Origin: HGM04593 sp045646965
GTDB lineage: Bacteria; Bacteroidota; Bacteroidia; Bacteroidales; Bacteroidaceae
Assembly: GCA_045646965.1 (NCBI GenBank)
Contig: JAZRLR010000018.1
Coordinates: forward strand, 44,602 to 108,601
Direction of reading: 5' to 3'
Length of the DNA stretch: 64,000 nt
The notes beneath the pieces were generated by a model. The model worked only from the letters and a program-made list of their open reading frames with translations, was not told the DNA's origin and ran no database searches. The stretch's first letter is position 1. The number at the start of each line of letters is the position of its first letter. This document shows, in pieces, positions 1-8,842 of the stretch. The translations under genes were made by a program, and so were the position numbers.

Positions 1-1
1 T

Positions 2-2902
2 GGGATATCACTTGCCTCCCTTGTGGCAGATGCACCCGATATGCAGCTTTCGATGATTACAAACAGCCGTTTAAGCAAGAATTGGATAAGCAGCGACACC
101 CGTCTCGATGTAAAAAATATAGCTCCACACAAGCTCGGGCTGTGCGAGGAACCCCTCACGGCAGCCTTTAGCCTCGGTCTCGACATTTCAACCAACCTCA
201 AAGAGACACACAACGCAAAGATTGCAATTGAGGAGATGGAAATTACCACAGCAGAGAGAAACCTCACCCCCGCCCCCATCTATGCAGAGGCAGGCACATC
301 GCCCGATGCACTGCATCTCGAAGCACGCAACGGCGACCTGCTGATTGCGGCAGAGACATTGTGCGGCTACAAGGCACTTGCCACACAGATAAAGGAAATA
401 TCGGCTCTGTGGCAGAAGAAAACACTCGAAAGCATCGAGGAGATAGAGAGCACCCCGCTCCCCCACGGCCGGGTAGAATTCAGTTGCGGCAAGGAGAACC
501 TGCTGCACGACATACTCATTGCGCAGGGAATAAATATCTCCTCGGCAGAGCTCACGTTCAGCAACGACACGCTGCAAGGGCTTAATTTAAAAGGAGAGAT
601 AGGCTCGCCGAGCGCAGGCGGTATCGTGCTCGACACGTTGCAGTTGCGCATCGTGCAATACCCCGACAGCATAGCCTATTTTGCAGGAGCAAAAAACATA
701 GTCACCGACAAGAAAGAGAAGAAAGCCCCCATAGACATCACCCTGTCGGGCGACGTAAGAGAGGGCGACAAGCTGCGCGCCGAGCTCTCGCTCACCGACA
801 CGCAGGGGCGCGCCGACACACACATCGGCACCACAACGCAATTCTCTTCCCGTGGTATAAAGACACACTTCTACCCGCAGGCAATGCTGCTCGGCAGCGA
901 GATAAGATTCAATGCCGACAATTACATTGAAATAGACCGATTCAAGAGCGTGAGCTCAAATATCGAAGTCACCGACGGCAAAGAGGGCGGTCTGCGCCTC
1001 TATACCCTGCCCGACAGCACCATAAAGCACGATATAAACCTCGAGTTTTTCAACGTGAGGCTTGCACGCCTGTGCAAGGCGCTCCCCTTTATCCCCGAAA
1101 TTTCGGGCAGCCTGCACGGCGAGCTGCGCTACCGCGACGGCGACACTGGTACTATGTTCAGCGGAGAGCTGCACGCCGACAGCCTCATATACGAGAACAC
1201 TCTGCTGGGCAATGAGAGCATAGAGGCCATATATCTGCCCAAAGGCAACGACACACACTACCTGTCGTTGGAGCTGCTGCACAACGACAACGACATTGTG
1301 AGCATAGAAGGCGACTACGACAAGGGAGGCATCGACGGCAGCGCCACGCTCACACAGCTGCCCCTCAATCTCATAAACGCCTTTACAAAGGAGAGCGGGC
1401 TCGATATAAGCGGACACATAGACGGCAGCTTCTCGCTGCGCGGCGATATTACCGCTCCCCGCTCCGACGGATATATAAGGTTCGACTCCGTGTCGATAGA
1501 TGCCCCACTGCTCGGCAGCCGCCTGCGCCTCTCCGACGAGAGTGTGGGGATAAAAGAGAGCAAAATAATATTTGACAATCTCAACATATATGCCAAGGGA
1601 GAAACTCCGTTTAATATAAACGGCAATATCGACATAAGCCGAATAGAGAACCCACAGTTCAATATAAGGATGCAGGCACGCAACTACGAGCTTGTAAATG
1701 CCCCACGCCGCAAGAACTCCATTGTATATGGCAAGCTCTTCATCGACCTTAACTCTATAATTACAGGGCACTTAAGCTCGCTCAACATACGCGGCACAAG
1801 CACCATCCTCGGCAACAGCAACCTCACATATGTAGTGAGCGGAAGCACACTTGCAGCCGCCAACGAGCTCGACGGCCTTGTGGAATTTGTAAATTTCAGC
1901 GACTCCACAGCCACCGCAGCGGCCGACACCCCCACGCAACTGGGTAATATAACCCTCTCGTTGCGCCTTGCCATAGAGGAGAACGCCCGCCTCAACGCCG
2001 ACTTCGACGCAAACCGCACCAACTACATAAGCCTGCAGGGAGGCGGCTCACTCAATATGAACTACACAAGCGAGCAGGGCGTGAGCCTGACAGGGCGATA
2101 CACATTGAGCAACGGCGAGATGAAATATACCCTGCCCGTCATACCGCTCAAGACATTCAGCATAAGTGAGGGAAGCTACATCAACTGGACGGGCGACATA
2201 GCAAACCCCACTTTGGACATCACCGCCCTCGAGAGAGTTATATGCCCCGTGACAACAGACGACGGCAACACCCAGGCCGTAGCCTTCGACGTGGGACTCG
2301 TGCTCTGTAACTCGCTCGACAATATAGGACTCACCTTCACTATGCGGGCACCCGAGAACGCCGCCGTGCAGGAAGAGCTCAACAGCTTCGACGCCGAGAC
2401 GCTCAACAAATATGCAGTGACAATGCTCATCACAGGCGCATACGTGGGAAACAAAGGAGGTTTCACCGTCTCCAACGCCCTCACATCGTTCCTCGACTCA
2501 AAGATAAACAACCTCGCAAGCGACGCAATGAAGAGCGTGAGCATAAATGTGGGAATCACCGACGTGGAGAACCACGAAACGGGCGACTCCTACACAAACT
2601 ACAATTTCAGTTTCGCAAAGAGATTCTGGAACGACCGCCTCACCATAGTCATCGGCGGCGAGGTGAACAGCGGAGCATCACCCGAGCAGGAGCAGAGCTT
2701 CATAAACAACGTATCGCTCGAATGGAGAATAAGCGAGAAGGACAACAGATTCCTGCGCATCTTCTACGACAAGAACTACGAGTCGATTCTCGAGGGAGAG
2801 ATTACCGAAGCAGGCGTGGGATATATATACAAACGCAAGATGGAGAGCCTCGACGAACTGCTCTTCTTCAAGAAAAAAGAGAAAAAAGAAGAAAAGAAAT
2901 GA
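2..2902 (+). CDS. tamB: TamB-family translocation and assembly protein, C-terminal part (5' end outside window)
   Basis: The reading frame is open to the first bases of the window, so the true start lies upstream; 966 codons are present. TamB proteins are long, mostly beta-strand, inner-membrane-anchored proteins that span the periplasm and work with an Omp85-type partner in outer-membrane assembly or lipid transport. The visible part is repetitive beta-rich sequence without membrane segments. It ends in the conserved DUF490 region, with the segment around IPLKTFSISEGSYINWTG, the following D-x-T-A-x-E, and a final beta-barrel-like stretch. The tail is lysine and glutamate rich. The stop overlaps the start of the next gene in an ATGA, so the two are probably translationally coupled. 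TamB proteins usually reach about 1400-1600 residues, so roughly a third is missing. Family assignment is firm; the exact function in Bacteroidota is less settled. Confidence 0.88.
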   Translation, partial: GISLASLVADAPDMQLSMITNSRLSKNWISSDTRLDVKNIAPHKLGLCEEPLTAAFSLGLDISTNLKETHNAKIAIEEMEITTAERNLTPAPIYAEAGTSPDALHLEARNGDLLIAAETLCGYKALATQIKEISALWQKKTLESIEEIESTPLPHGRVEFSCGKENLLHDILIAQGINISSAELTFSNDTLQGLNLKGEIGSPSAGGIVLDTLQLRIVQYPDSIAYFAGAKNIVTDKKEKKAPIDITLSGDVREGDKLRAELSLTDTQGRADTHIGTTTQFSSRGIKTHFYPQAMLLGSEIRFNADNYIEIDRFKSVSSNIEVTDGKEGGLRLYTLPDSTIKHDINLEFFNVRLARLCKALPFIPEISGSLHGELRYRDGDTGTMFSGELHADSLIYENTLLGNESIEAIYLPKGNDTHYLSLELLHNDNDIVSIEGDYDKGGIDGSATLTQLPLNLINAFTKESGLDISGHIDGSFSLRGDITAPRSDGYIRFDSVSIDAPLLGSRLRLSDESVGIKESKIIFDNLNIYAKGETPFNINGNIDISRIENPQFNIRMQARNYELVNAPRRKNSIVYGKLFIDLNSIITGHLSSLNIRGTSTILGNSNLTYVVSGSTLAAANELDGLVEFVNFSDSTATAAADTPTQLGNITLSLRLAIEENARLNADFDANRTNYISLQGGGSLNMNYTSEQGVSLTGRYTLSNGEMKYTLPVIPLKTFSISEGSYINWTGDIANPTLDITALERVICPVTTDDGNTQAVAFDVGLVLCNSLDNIGLTFTMRAPENAAVQEELNSFDAETLNKYAVTMLITGAYVGNKGGFTVSNALTSFLDSKINNLASDAMKSVSINVGITDVENHETGDSYTNYNFSFAKRFWNDRLTIVIGGEVNSGASPEQEQSFINNVSLEWRISEKDNRFLRIFYDKNYESILEGEITEAGVGYIYKRKMESLDELLFFKKKEKKEEKK

Positions 2903-5205
2903 GAACCGCCATAGTAACACTCTTTGCACTGCTGCTTACCTCGTGTGCCGTCACCCGACACATAGAGGAGGGCGAGCAGCTATACACGGGAATAGAAAAA
3001 ATAGAGATTCTCGGGGCGAAGGAGTATGCCCGCGACGCCGCGGGAGCCGAAGCCCTTGAGGAGATAAAGGCTGCGCTTGCCTGCCCGCCCAACGGCTCCA
3101 TCGCAGGCAGTTCCACACTGCGCGGTTTCCCCGTGGGACTGTGGTGGTACAACGCCCTGCACAACAGCAAGAGCAAGGTGGGGCAATGGTTCTTCGAGAT
3201 ATTTGGCGACAGCCCCGTACTCATCTCGCAGGTAAACCCCGAGCTGCGCGCACAAGTGGCGGGTAACATACTCGAGCAGTTCGGCTATTTCAACGGCAAG
3301 GTCACCGAGGAGGTCGTCACCGACAAGAAAAACCCCAAGAAAGCCAAGATTTCATACCGCGTGACACTTAACGAGCCCTGCCGATACGGCACCATAGAGT
3401 ACCGCGGATACACGGGAGAGGCAGCCACGCTCATAAAGGAGAGCCGCCGCAGCCGACTCATTAAAGAGGGGCAGCAGTTCAGCGCACAGACGTTGAGCAA
3501 CGAGCGCGAGAGAATAAACACCCTGCTGCGCAATAACGGTTACTACTACCATCGCCCCACCTTCACCCGCATACTTGCCGACACCACGCGCACCCCGCTG
3601 CACGCCGACCTGCGCATAGAGCCGCAGAAAGGGCTCGCCGCAGCCCTCGGCAGGCAATATATCATAGGAGATATAAACATCGCAATACTCAAGAGCGACT
3701 CCTACACAAGCAGAGGAGCGCGCGACACGCTCAAGCATCGCAACATATCCTATATATACGACTCCCCCAAGCTCCCGGTGCGCCCCGGAGCCATCTTGCG
3801 CAATATAAGCATAAGAAGCGGTGAGAAATACTCGCAGGAGGAGCAGCAGAACTCTCTCGACCGCTTGAGCAGGATGAATATCTTTGGCAGCACAGCATTC
3901 AACTTTGTACCACGCGGCGAGAGCGACACGCTCGACCTGAATATCAGCGCCCGCCTCGACAAACCCTACGACTTCACCTTTGAGCTGAACGTCACATCGA
4001 AAAGCAACAGCCAGATAGGGCCCGGCAGCGAGATAAGCCTATCGAAGAAGAACATCTTCCGCGGAGGAGAGCTGCTCAAGTTGAGCCTGCGCGGCTCCTA
4101 CGAGTGGCAGACCGACGACAAGGTAAAAGGCAGCAACAGCCTCATAAACTCCTGGGAGACAGGCGCCGACCTCTCGCTCACCGCACCCCGCATATACGCC
4201 CCTTTCATTCCCCGCAGCTACCTGCGCGCGAAGGGCTCCACAGCCGTGCGCCTCTATGCCGACCGTATGAACCGCTCGGGATTCTTCAGAATAGTGCACG
4301 TGGGAGGAGAGTTCACCTACCACATCGACCACAAAAGCACCACCACGCACACCTTGAGCCCCTTCCGACTCACATTTGATATGCTGCGCCACACAACCGA
4401 AAAGTTCGATGCCATAGTTGCCGAGAACAGAGCGCTGCAGAACAGTTTCCGCGACCAGTTTATCCCCGCAATGCAATACACCTTTACTTACGACAATGTT
4501 AATACCGGGCACAGAAATAAAAGCCGCGTGGAGGTATCGCTCACATCGGCGGGAAACATCACTTCACTTGCGCTCTGCGCATTTGGGAAAAAGTGGAGCG
4601 AGAAGAACAAAAAGCTCTTTCAGAACCCCTACGCACAATTTGCAAAGCTCACCGCCGAGCTGCGACAGCTCTACCGCATCGACCGCAACAACTACATAGC
4701 CACACGCCTTATGACGGGCATCCTGCACAGCTACGGCAACGCCGAGTATGCCCCCTACAGCGAGCAGTTCTACATAGGCGGTGCCAACAGCCTGCGAGCC
4801 TTCACCGTGCGCAGCGTGGGCCCCGGCAGTTTCCGCCCCTCAACCGACACCCGGTACTCTTACCTCGACGAGACGGGCACCCTGAAGCTAGAGGCCAATA
4901 TAGAATACCGTTTCAAGGTTGTGGGCAAGCTGCACGGAGCGCTATTTGTGGACGCGGGAAATATATGGCTCACAAAAAACGAGGAGAGCCGCCCCGGGGG
5001 CAAAATAACGCTGAAGGATTTCCCCCGCCAGATAGCGCTGAATACCGGCGCCGGCATACGCTACGACCTTGATATTCTTGTGATAAGGCTCGACTTTGGT
5101 ATGGGACTGCACGCGCCCTACAAGACAGGCCGCCGCGGCTATTTCAACCTATCGCCGCTGGGAGACGGCTTTGCCTGGCACTTCGCCATAGGCTACCCCT
5201 TCTGA
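2899..5205 (+). CDS. tamL: TamL, BamA/TamA-like outer-membrane lipoprotein of the Omp85 superfamily
   Basis: This 768-residue protein begins MRTAIVTLFALLLTSC, a lipoprotein signal peptide with LTSC as lipobox. That is the hallmark of the Bacteroidota TamL variant, in contrast to the non-lipidated TamA of Proteobacteria. POTRA-like repeats fill about residues 30-400. The remainder is a 16-strand Omp85 barrel, with the usual region around GGANSLRAFTVRSVGPGSF and a C-terminus ending in aromatic F. The start at 2899 was chosen because it gives the signal peptide and overlaps the tamB stop by ATGA; an in-frame extension back to 2722 lies inside tamB. Together with TamB it should insert or transport outer-membrane components. 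No hairpin terminator was seen directly downstream. Confidence 0.9.
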   Translation: MRTAIVTLFALLLTSCAVTRHIEEGEQLYTGIEKIEILGAKEYARDAAGAEALEEIKAALACPPNGSIAGSSTLRGFPVGLWWYNALHNSKSKVGQWFFEIFGDSPVLISQVNPELRAQVAGNILEQFGYFNGKVTEEVVTDKKNPKKAKISYRVTLNEPCRYGTIEYRGYTGEAATLIKESRRSRLIKEGQQFSAQTLSNERERINTLLRNNGYYYHRPTFTRILADTTRTPLHADLRIEPQKGLAAALGRQYIIGDINIAILKSDSYTSRGARDTLKHRNISYIYDSPKLPVRPGAILRNISIRSGEKYSQEEQQNSLDRLSRMNIFGSTAFNFVPRGESDTLDLNISARLDKPYDFTFELNVTSKSNSQIGPGSEISLSKKNIFRGGELLKLSLRGSYEWQTDDKVKGSNSLINSWETGADLSLTAPRIYAPFIPRSYLRAKGSTAVRLYADRMNRSGFFRIVHVGGEFTYHIDHKSTTTHTLSPFRLTFDMLRHTTEKFDAIVAENRALQNSFRDQFIPAMQYTFTYDNVNTGHRNKSRVEVSLTSAGNITSLALCAFGKKWSEKNKKLFQNPYAQFAKLTAELRQLYRIDRNNYIATRLMTGILHSYGNAEYAPYSEQFYIGGANSLRAFTVRSVGPGSFRPSTDTRYSYLDETGTLKLEANIEYRFKVVGKLHGALFVDAGNIWLTKNEESRPGGKITLKDFPRQIALNTGAGIRYDLDILVIRLDFGMGLHAPYKTGRRGYFNLSPLGDGFAWHFAIGYPF

Positions 5206-5305
5206 TAAAAAAAGCCCACATAAAAGACATTTTACGAAGAAGCTTTACAAAAAAATAAAAATAAATTTGATTTTATAAATCGCTTATTATAACTTTACAA
5301 AAATT

Positions 5306-5313
5306 TAGTTTTG
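5306..5313 (+). promoter_or_regulatory. Probable -7 element (TAGTTTTG) of the nucleotidyltransferase promoter
   Basis: The octamer fits the Bacteroides -7 consensus TAnnTTTG and lies 66 bases before the start codon at 5380. A -33 TTTG at the usual 19-21 base spacing is not present; the nearest is at 5266-5269. The surrounding 170 bases are very AT-rich and hold nothing else recognisable. Confidence 0.45.
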
Positions 5314-5379
5314 CGGCACCCCGCACAAACACCACAACAGAACAAACTTATATATATTTATTTATAAATTATTTCTAAT

Positions 5380-6285
5380 ATGAAACCTACACTTTTTGTA
5401 TTGGCAGCCGGTATGGGCAGCCGTTACGGCGGTTTGAAGCAACTTGACGGTCTCGGCCCCAACGGCGAGACAATTATGGACTACTCAATCTTTGACGCTA
5501 TCCGCGGTGGATTCGGCAAATTGGTATTTGTTATCCGCAAAGATTTCGAGGCAGACTTCCGTGAGAAAGTATTGAGTAAGTATGAGGGCCACATCCCCAC
5601 AGAGCTCGTGTTCCAGGCTATCGACAACCTGCCCGAGGGCTTCACAGCTCCCGCAGAGCGCACTAAACCCTGGGGTACAAACCACGCTGTACTTATGGGT
5701 AAAGATGTTATCAAAGAGCCTTTTGCAGTTATCAACGCCGACGACTTCTATGGCCGCGACGCTTTCGCCGTTATGGGCAAATGGTTGAGCGACCTCCCCG
5801 AGGGCAGCACAGGCAAATACAGTATGGTAGGTTTCCGCATCTGCAACACATTGAGCGAGAACGGTAGCGTAGCACGCGGCATTTGCTCAAAGAACGAGCA
5901 GGAGCTCCTCACCGGAGTTGTTGAGCGCACCGAAATTATGCGCGTAGACGGTACTATCTGCTACAAAGACGAGGAGAGCAACTGGCAGCCCGTTGGCGAG
6001 CAGACTCCCGTGTCAATGAACTTCTGGGGCTTCACACCCGACTACTTCAAACATTCAGAGGAGCAGTTCATCGACTTCTTGAAGGAGAACGCCGACAAAC
6101 CCAAAGCAGAGTACTTCATTCCCCTCGTAGTTGATAACCTCATCAACAAGGGCGAGGCTACTTGCGAGGTTCTCGACACAACAGCTAAATGGTTCGGTGT
6201 AACTTACGCTGCCGACCGTCCTGCTACAGTTGAGAAGATTCAGTCACTCGTAGACGCAGGTGAATATCCCAACAAACTTTTCTAA
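5380..6285 (+). CDS. Sugar-phosphate nucleotidyltransferase family protein
   Basis: The 301-residue protein opens with the nucleotide-binding signature LAAGMGSRYGGLKQL, including the G-x-G-x-R-x-G loop of NTP_transferase enzymes. It carries the metal-binding NADDFYG near residues 119-125. Such enzymes transfer a nucleoside monophosphate to a sugar phosphate, giving an activated sugar for glycan synthesis. The substrate cannot be read from sequence. Codons are strongly biased to GGT, GTT, GCT and CGT, unlike the TamB/TamL genes next to it, which suggests high expression. It stands alone, with its own promoter-like element upstream and a strong terminator 18 bases downstream. The closest relatives I recall are Bacteroidales proteins annotated only as nucleotidyltransferase. 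Confidence 0.82.
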   Translation: MKPTLFVLAAGMGSRYGGLKQLDGLGPNGETIMDYSIFDAIRGGFGKLVFVIRKDFEADFREKVLSKYEGHIPTELVFQAIDNLPEGFTAPAERTKPWGTNHAVLMGKDVIKEPFAVINADDFYGRDAFAVMGKWLSDLPEGSTGKYSMVGFRICNTLSENGSVARGICSKNEQELLTGVVERTEIMRVDGTICYKDEESNWQPVGEQTPVSMNFWGFTPDYFKHSEEQFIDFLKENADKPKAEYFIPLVVDNLINKGEATCEVLDTTAKWFGVTYAADRPATVEKIQSLVDAGEYPNKLF

Positions 6286-6303
6286 TTAAGGATATTTAAA
6301 ACT

Positions 6304-6340
6304 AAAATAGTGTGCCAAATAATTGGCACACTATTTTTTT
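6304..6340 (+). terminator. Rho-independent terminator after the nucleotidyltransferase gene
   Basis: A perfect 13-bp stem (AATAGTGTGCCAA with its complement, loop of 3) is followed by a run of T. It ends the plus-strand transcript that converges on the ribosomal protein cluster. Confidence 0.9.
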
Positions 6341-6400
6341 GCACTCACGCAGAGAGGAGGCGTCGCCACAACCTCCTTTAAATTACCTGCGACAGGAAAC

Positions 6401-6430
6401 AAAAAAAGAGGATAGCGAACTATCCTCTTT
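6401..6430 (-). terminator. Rho-independent terminator of the rpmB-rpmG-DUF4295 transcript
   Basis: Read on the minus strand, an 11-bp stem AAAGAGGATAG with loop TTCG is followed by seven T. It lies 25 bases past the DUF4295 stop and about 60 bases from the oppositely directed terminator. Confidence 0.9.
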
Positions 6431-6454
6431 ATATAGATTGGCTTTAAGCCTTAA

Positions 6455-6607
6455 TTACTTCTTCAACGCTGCGTCTGCATCTGTTTGGGGAAGCATCTCC
6501 TCAGCAAACATATAAGCACCGGTCTTGGGCGACTTAACCATTTTTACAACCTTAACAAATTTCTCCTTGTCGCCTGTTTGGAGGGTTGCAACTGCTTTCT
6601 TTGCCAT
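6455..6607 (-). CDS. DUF4295 family small ribosome-associated protein
   Basis: This 50-residue basic protein starts MAKKAVATLQTGDKEKF and contains the near-invariant segment VKMVKSPKTGAYMF followed by EEM. These are the defining features of DUF4295, a family restricted to Bacteroidota and almost always found beside the genes for bL28 and bL33. From memory, a member was seen in a Bacteroidota ribosome structure and treated as an extra large-subunit protein (bL38); I have not been able to confirm that here. It ends in an AALKK tail. It lies 6 bases after rpmG and is followed by a strong terminator, so it is the last gene of the cluster. Confidence 0.92.
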   Translation of the reverse strand: MAKKAVATLQTGDKEKFVKVVKMVKSPKTGAYMFAEEMLPQTDADAALKK

Positions 6608-6613
6608 TTCTTA

Positions 6614-6802
6614 TTACTTTATTTCTTTGTGTACTGTTACCTTCTTCAAGTAGGGGTTGTATTTCTTCAACTCCAAACGCTCTGTTGTATTCTTACGATT
6701 CTTCGTTGTAATATAACGAGACATTCCGGGAACACCACTTGTTTTCTGCTCTGTGCATTCGAGGATTACCTGAACGCGGTTACCTTTAACCTTCTTTGCC
6801 AT
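6614..6802 (-). CDS. rpmG: 50S ribosomal protein L33 (bL33)
   Basis: The 62-residue protein MAKKVKGNRVQVILECTEQK ends in KYNPYLKKVTVHKEIK and has the family's Y-x-T-x-K-N-R-x-N-T-x-x-R-L-x-L-x-K-Y motif. It sits on the outer surface of the large subunit near the E site. The two-pair zinc cysteine pattern of some L33 proteins is missing: only one cysteine remains, so this is the C- (zinc-free) type. It lies between rpmB and the DUF4295 gene in one short transcript. Confidence 0.96.
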   Translation of the reverse strand: MAKKVKGNRVQVILECTEQKTSGVPGMSRYITTKNRKNTTERLELKKYNPYLKKVTVHKEIK

Positions 6803-6819
6803 ACTTCTTCCTCCTTTAA

Positions 6820-7080
6820 TTAATCGAGTACTTTAATTTCCTCCCAAGCAACGTGTCCCTTCTTGACAGCCTCTTTAAGAGCTGCATCAAGACCTACTCG
6901 GTTGATAATTTTTAACCCCGCTGCACTCACGCGCAACTGAATCCAACAATCTTCTTCTACATAGAAGAACTTTTTAGTAAACAAGTTCACGTTGAAAAGA
7001 CGCTTTGTTCTTCTCTTTGAGTGTGAAACATTGTTACCCACCATAGCTTTCTTACCGGTGATTTGACAAACTTTAGACAT
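6820..7080 (-). CDS. rpmB: 50S ribosomal protein L28 (bL28)
   Basis: The 86-residue protein starts MSKVCQITGKKAMVGNNVSHS, followed by the conserved K-R-R-T-K-R-L-F-N-V-N segment, which matches bL28. Length is normal for Bacteroidota. It is first in the rpmB-rpmG-DUF4295 operon, 17 bases ahead of rpmG. Its promoter at 7133-7164 is one of the best consensus matches in the window, as expected for a ribosomal protein operon. N-terminal cysteine 5 is present but no full zinc-binding set. Confidence 0.96.
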   Translation of the reverse strand: MSKVCQITGKKAMVGNNVSHSKRRTKRLFNVNLFTKKFFYVEEDCWIQLRVSAAGLKIINRVGLDAALKEAVKKGHVAWEEIKVLD

Positions 7081-7132
7081 CTCTATATATTTTTTTTGTT
7101 TTACTCTTTTGATACTTACTCAAAACAGAGTG

Positions 7133-7164
7133 CAAAGATATGGCTTTTGAAAGAATCTTGCAAA
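7133..7164 (-). promoter_or_regulatory. Bacteroides-type promoter of the rpmB operon
   Basis: On the minus strand, TTTG (7164-7161), a 20-base spacer and TATCTTTG (7140-7133) fit the Bacteroides -33/-7 consensus TTTG-N19-21-TAnnTTTG exactly. Transcription should start near 7127, giving a leader of about 45 bases. Confidence 0.8.
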
Positions 7165-7200
7165 CAAAACTCAAATTATTTTGCCTTTTATAATAAAAGA

Positions 7201-7698
7201 TTACTCTTCACCAGCTGTTTTCAGCAAAAAAACGAGCGTTTCGGCCACTGTTTTTTCTATGTTACGCGTTCTACCCTCGTCGTCGAGGCGCAGCAAACGA
7301 GTCACCACTTTGTCGCCCACCGCCGCTGCCGTCCACACTGTGCCGACAGGTTTCTCGGCAGTGCCGCCCGAGGGGCCGGCAACACCCGATGTGGCAACTG
7401 CGCAATATGCGCCCAGCACACGCTGTGCCCCCACAACCATTTCGCGCACCGTCTCCTCGCTCACTGCACCGTGAGCACACAAGGTGGCTTCGCTCACGCC
7501 AAGCACCGCAGCCTTCACGCTGTTGCAGTAGGCCACCACAGAGCCTTTAAACACCGCCGAACTGCCCGCCACGCCTGTCAAGGCGGCGGATATGGCACCT
7601 CCCGTGCAGCTCTCGGCTGTGGCAAGGGTGTAGCCGCGCAAAGCAAATTTCGCTATGACATCGGCCGCCAGGCTCTCTATATTCGCACAGCCCGCCAT
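7201..7698 (-). CDS. pncC: Nicotinamide-nucleotide amidohydrolase PncC (CinA C-terminal domain protein)
   Basis: The 165-residue protein is a stand-alone CinA C-terminal domain. It contains the signatures TLATAESCTGGAISAALT, FKGSVVAYCNSVK and ATSGVAGPSGGT, the last holding the catalytic region. PncC hydrolyses nicotinamide mononucleotide to nicotinate mononucleotide and ammonia, a salvage step that feeds NAD synthesis. The N-terminal MoCF-like half of full CinA is absent, which is the usual situation for this short form. It begins 5 bases after the tsaD stop, so the two are cotranscribed. No own terminator is obvious before the rpmB promoter. Confidence 0.92.
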   Translation of the reverse strand: MAGCANIESLAADVIAKFALRGYTLATAESCTGGAISAALTGVAGSSAVFKGSVVAYCNSVKAAVLGVSEATLCAHGAVSEETVREMVVGAQRVLGAYCAVATSGVAGPSGGTAEKPVGTVWTAAAVGDKVVTRLLRLDDEGRTRNIEKTVAETLVFLLKTAGEE

Positions 7699-7703
7699 AT
7701 CAC

Positions 7704-8726
7704 TTAAAGCGTTGTGCGCGAGAACGCAGGAGCATCCATCGGACAGAAATCCTTCTCGAGGAACTTGTGGTAACCCACAATTCCTATCATCGCTGCGTTA
7801 TCGGTTGTAAAACCGAATTTGGGGATAAAAATCTCCCAACCATATTTTTTTGAGTAGTTCTTATATGCTTCGCGCAGTGCGGTATTTGCCGACACACCGC
7901 CCGACAGCGCTATACGCTTTATGCCGAGGGCTTTCGACGCCTTATAGAGCTTGTCCATAAGAATATCTACCACGGTAGCCTCGAACGAAGCAGCGAGGTC
8001 TTCTTTATGTGTCTCCACATAGTTCTCGTCCTCGGCCACCAGCTTGCGCAGTGTGTAGAGGAACGAGGTTTTGAGACCGCTGAAACTGTAGTCGAACCCT
8101 GCGATGTGGGGCTTGCTGAACGTGTAAGCCTTGGGATTACCGTTGCGCGCAAGGCGGTCTATGATGGGACCGCCGGGGTATCCGAGCCCCATAACTTTGG
8201 CACACTTATCCATAGCCTCGCCGGCAGCATCGTCTATCGTCTGCCCCACGATTTCCATATCTTTGTAGCTGTTTACCTTTACTATTTGCGAGTTTCCGCC
8301 GCTCACCATAAGACAAAGGAAAGGGTATTCGGGGCTTTTGTACTCCACGCCCTCCTCTTTTATGAAATGTGCCATAATGTGCCCCTGCAGGTGGTTCACC
8401 TCAATCATAGGGATACCCAGAGAAGCTGCAAGCCCCTTGGCAAACGACACGCCCACAAGCAGCGAGCCCATAAGACCGGGGCCGCGTGTGAAGGCTATAG
8501 CCGAGAGCTTATCTTTGCCGATGCCCGCCTTTTTGAGCGCTGCATCGACCACAGGCACTATATTTTGCTCGTGGGCACGCGATGCAAGCTCGGGCACCAC
8601 GCCGCCATACTGCTCGTGTACCGCCTGACTTGCCGTCACATTAGAGAGCACCGTGTCGCCACGCATAACCGCCGCCGACGTATCGTCGCACGACGACTCA
8701 ATTGCCAATATATATATATCTTCCAT
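7704..8726 (-). CDS. tsaD: tRNA N6-adenosine threonylcarbamoyltransferase TsaD
   Basis: The 340-residue protein catalyses the last step of t6A37 formation in ANN-decoding tRNAs, together with TsaB, TsaC and TsaE. It shows the ASKHA nucleotide-binding start ILAIESSCDDTSAAV, the metal-binding NHLQGHIMAH (His112 and His116), LMVSGGNSQIV, and the C-terminal GGVSANTALRE and TTDNAAMIG. The start at 8726 puts MEDIYILAIESSC at the N-terminus, the family's usual beginning; an in-frame extension to 8759 adds 11 unrelated residues. It is transcribed divergently from the acyltransferase gene, with about 115 bases between them. Confidence 0.95.
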   Translation of the reverse strand: MEDIYILAIESSCDDTSAAVMRGDTVLSNVTASQAVHEQYGGVVPELASRAHEQNIVPVVDAALKKAGIGKDKLSAIAFTRGPGLMGSLLVGVSFAKGLAASLGIPMIEVNHLQGHIMAHFIKEEGVEYKSPEYPFLCLMVSGGNSQIVKVNSYKDMEIVGQTIDDAAGEAMDKCAKVMGLGYPGGPIIDRLARNGNPKAYTFSKPHIAGFDYSFSGLKTSFLYTLRKLVAEDENYVETHKEDLAASFEATVVDILMDKLYKASKALGIKRIALSGGVSANTALREAYKNYSKKYGWEIFIPKFGFTTDNAAMIGIVGYHKFLEKDFCPMDAPAFSRTTL

Positions 8727-8842
8727 ATACTTTTTCAAAAACTCACTGCGAAGATACAATTTTATTTCTTTTTTTAGCTAACTTTACCCGTTGGAAAAGA
8801 GCGCACCCCGCACTTTTTAATAAAAAAAGACCACTACCGGCT

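Noticed and set aside
956..1771. 271-residue minus-strand frame within tamB
   Set aside because: Shadow of the GC-biased tamB coding sequence; the sense frame has clear TamB features.
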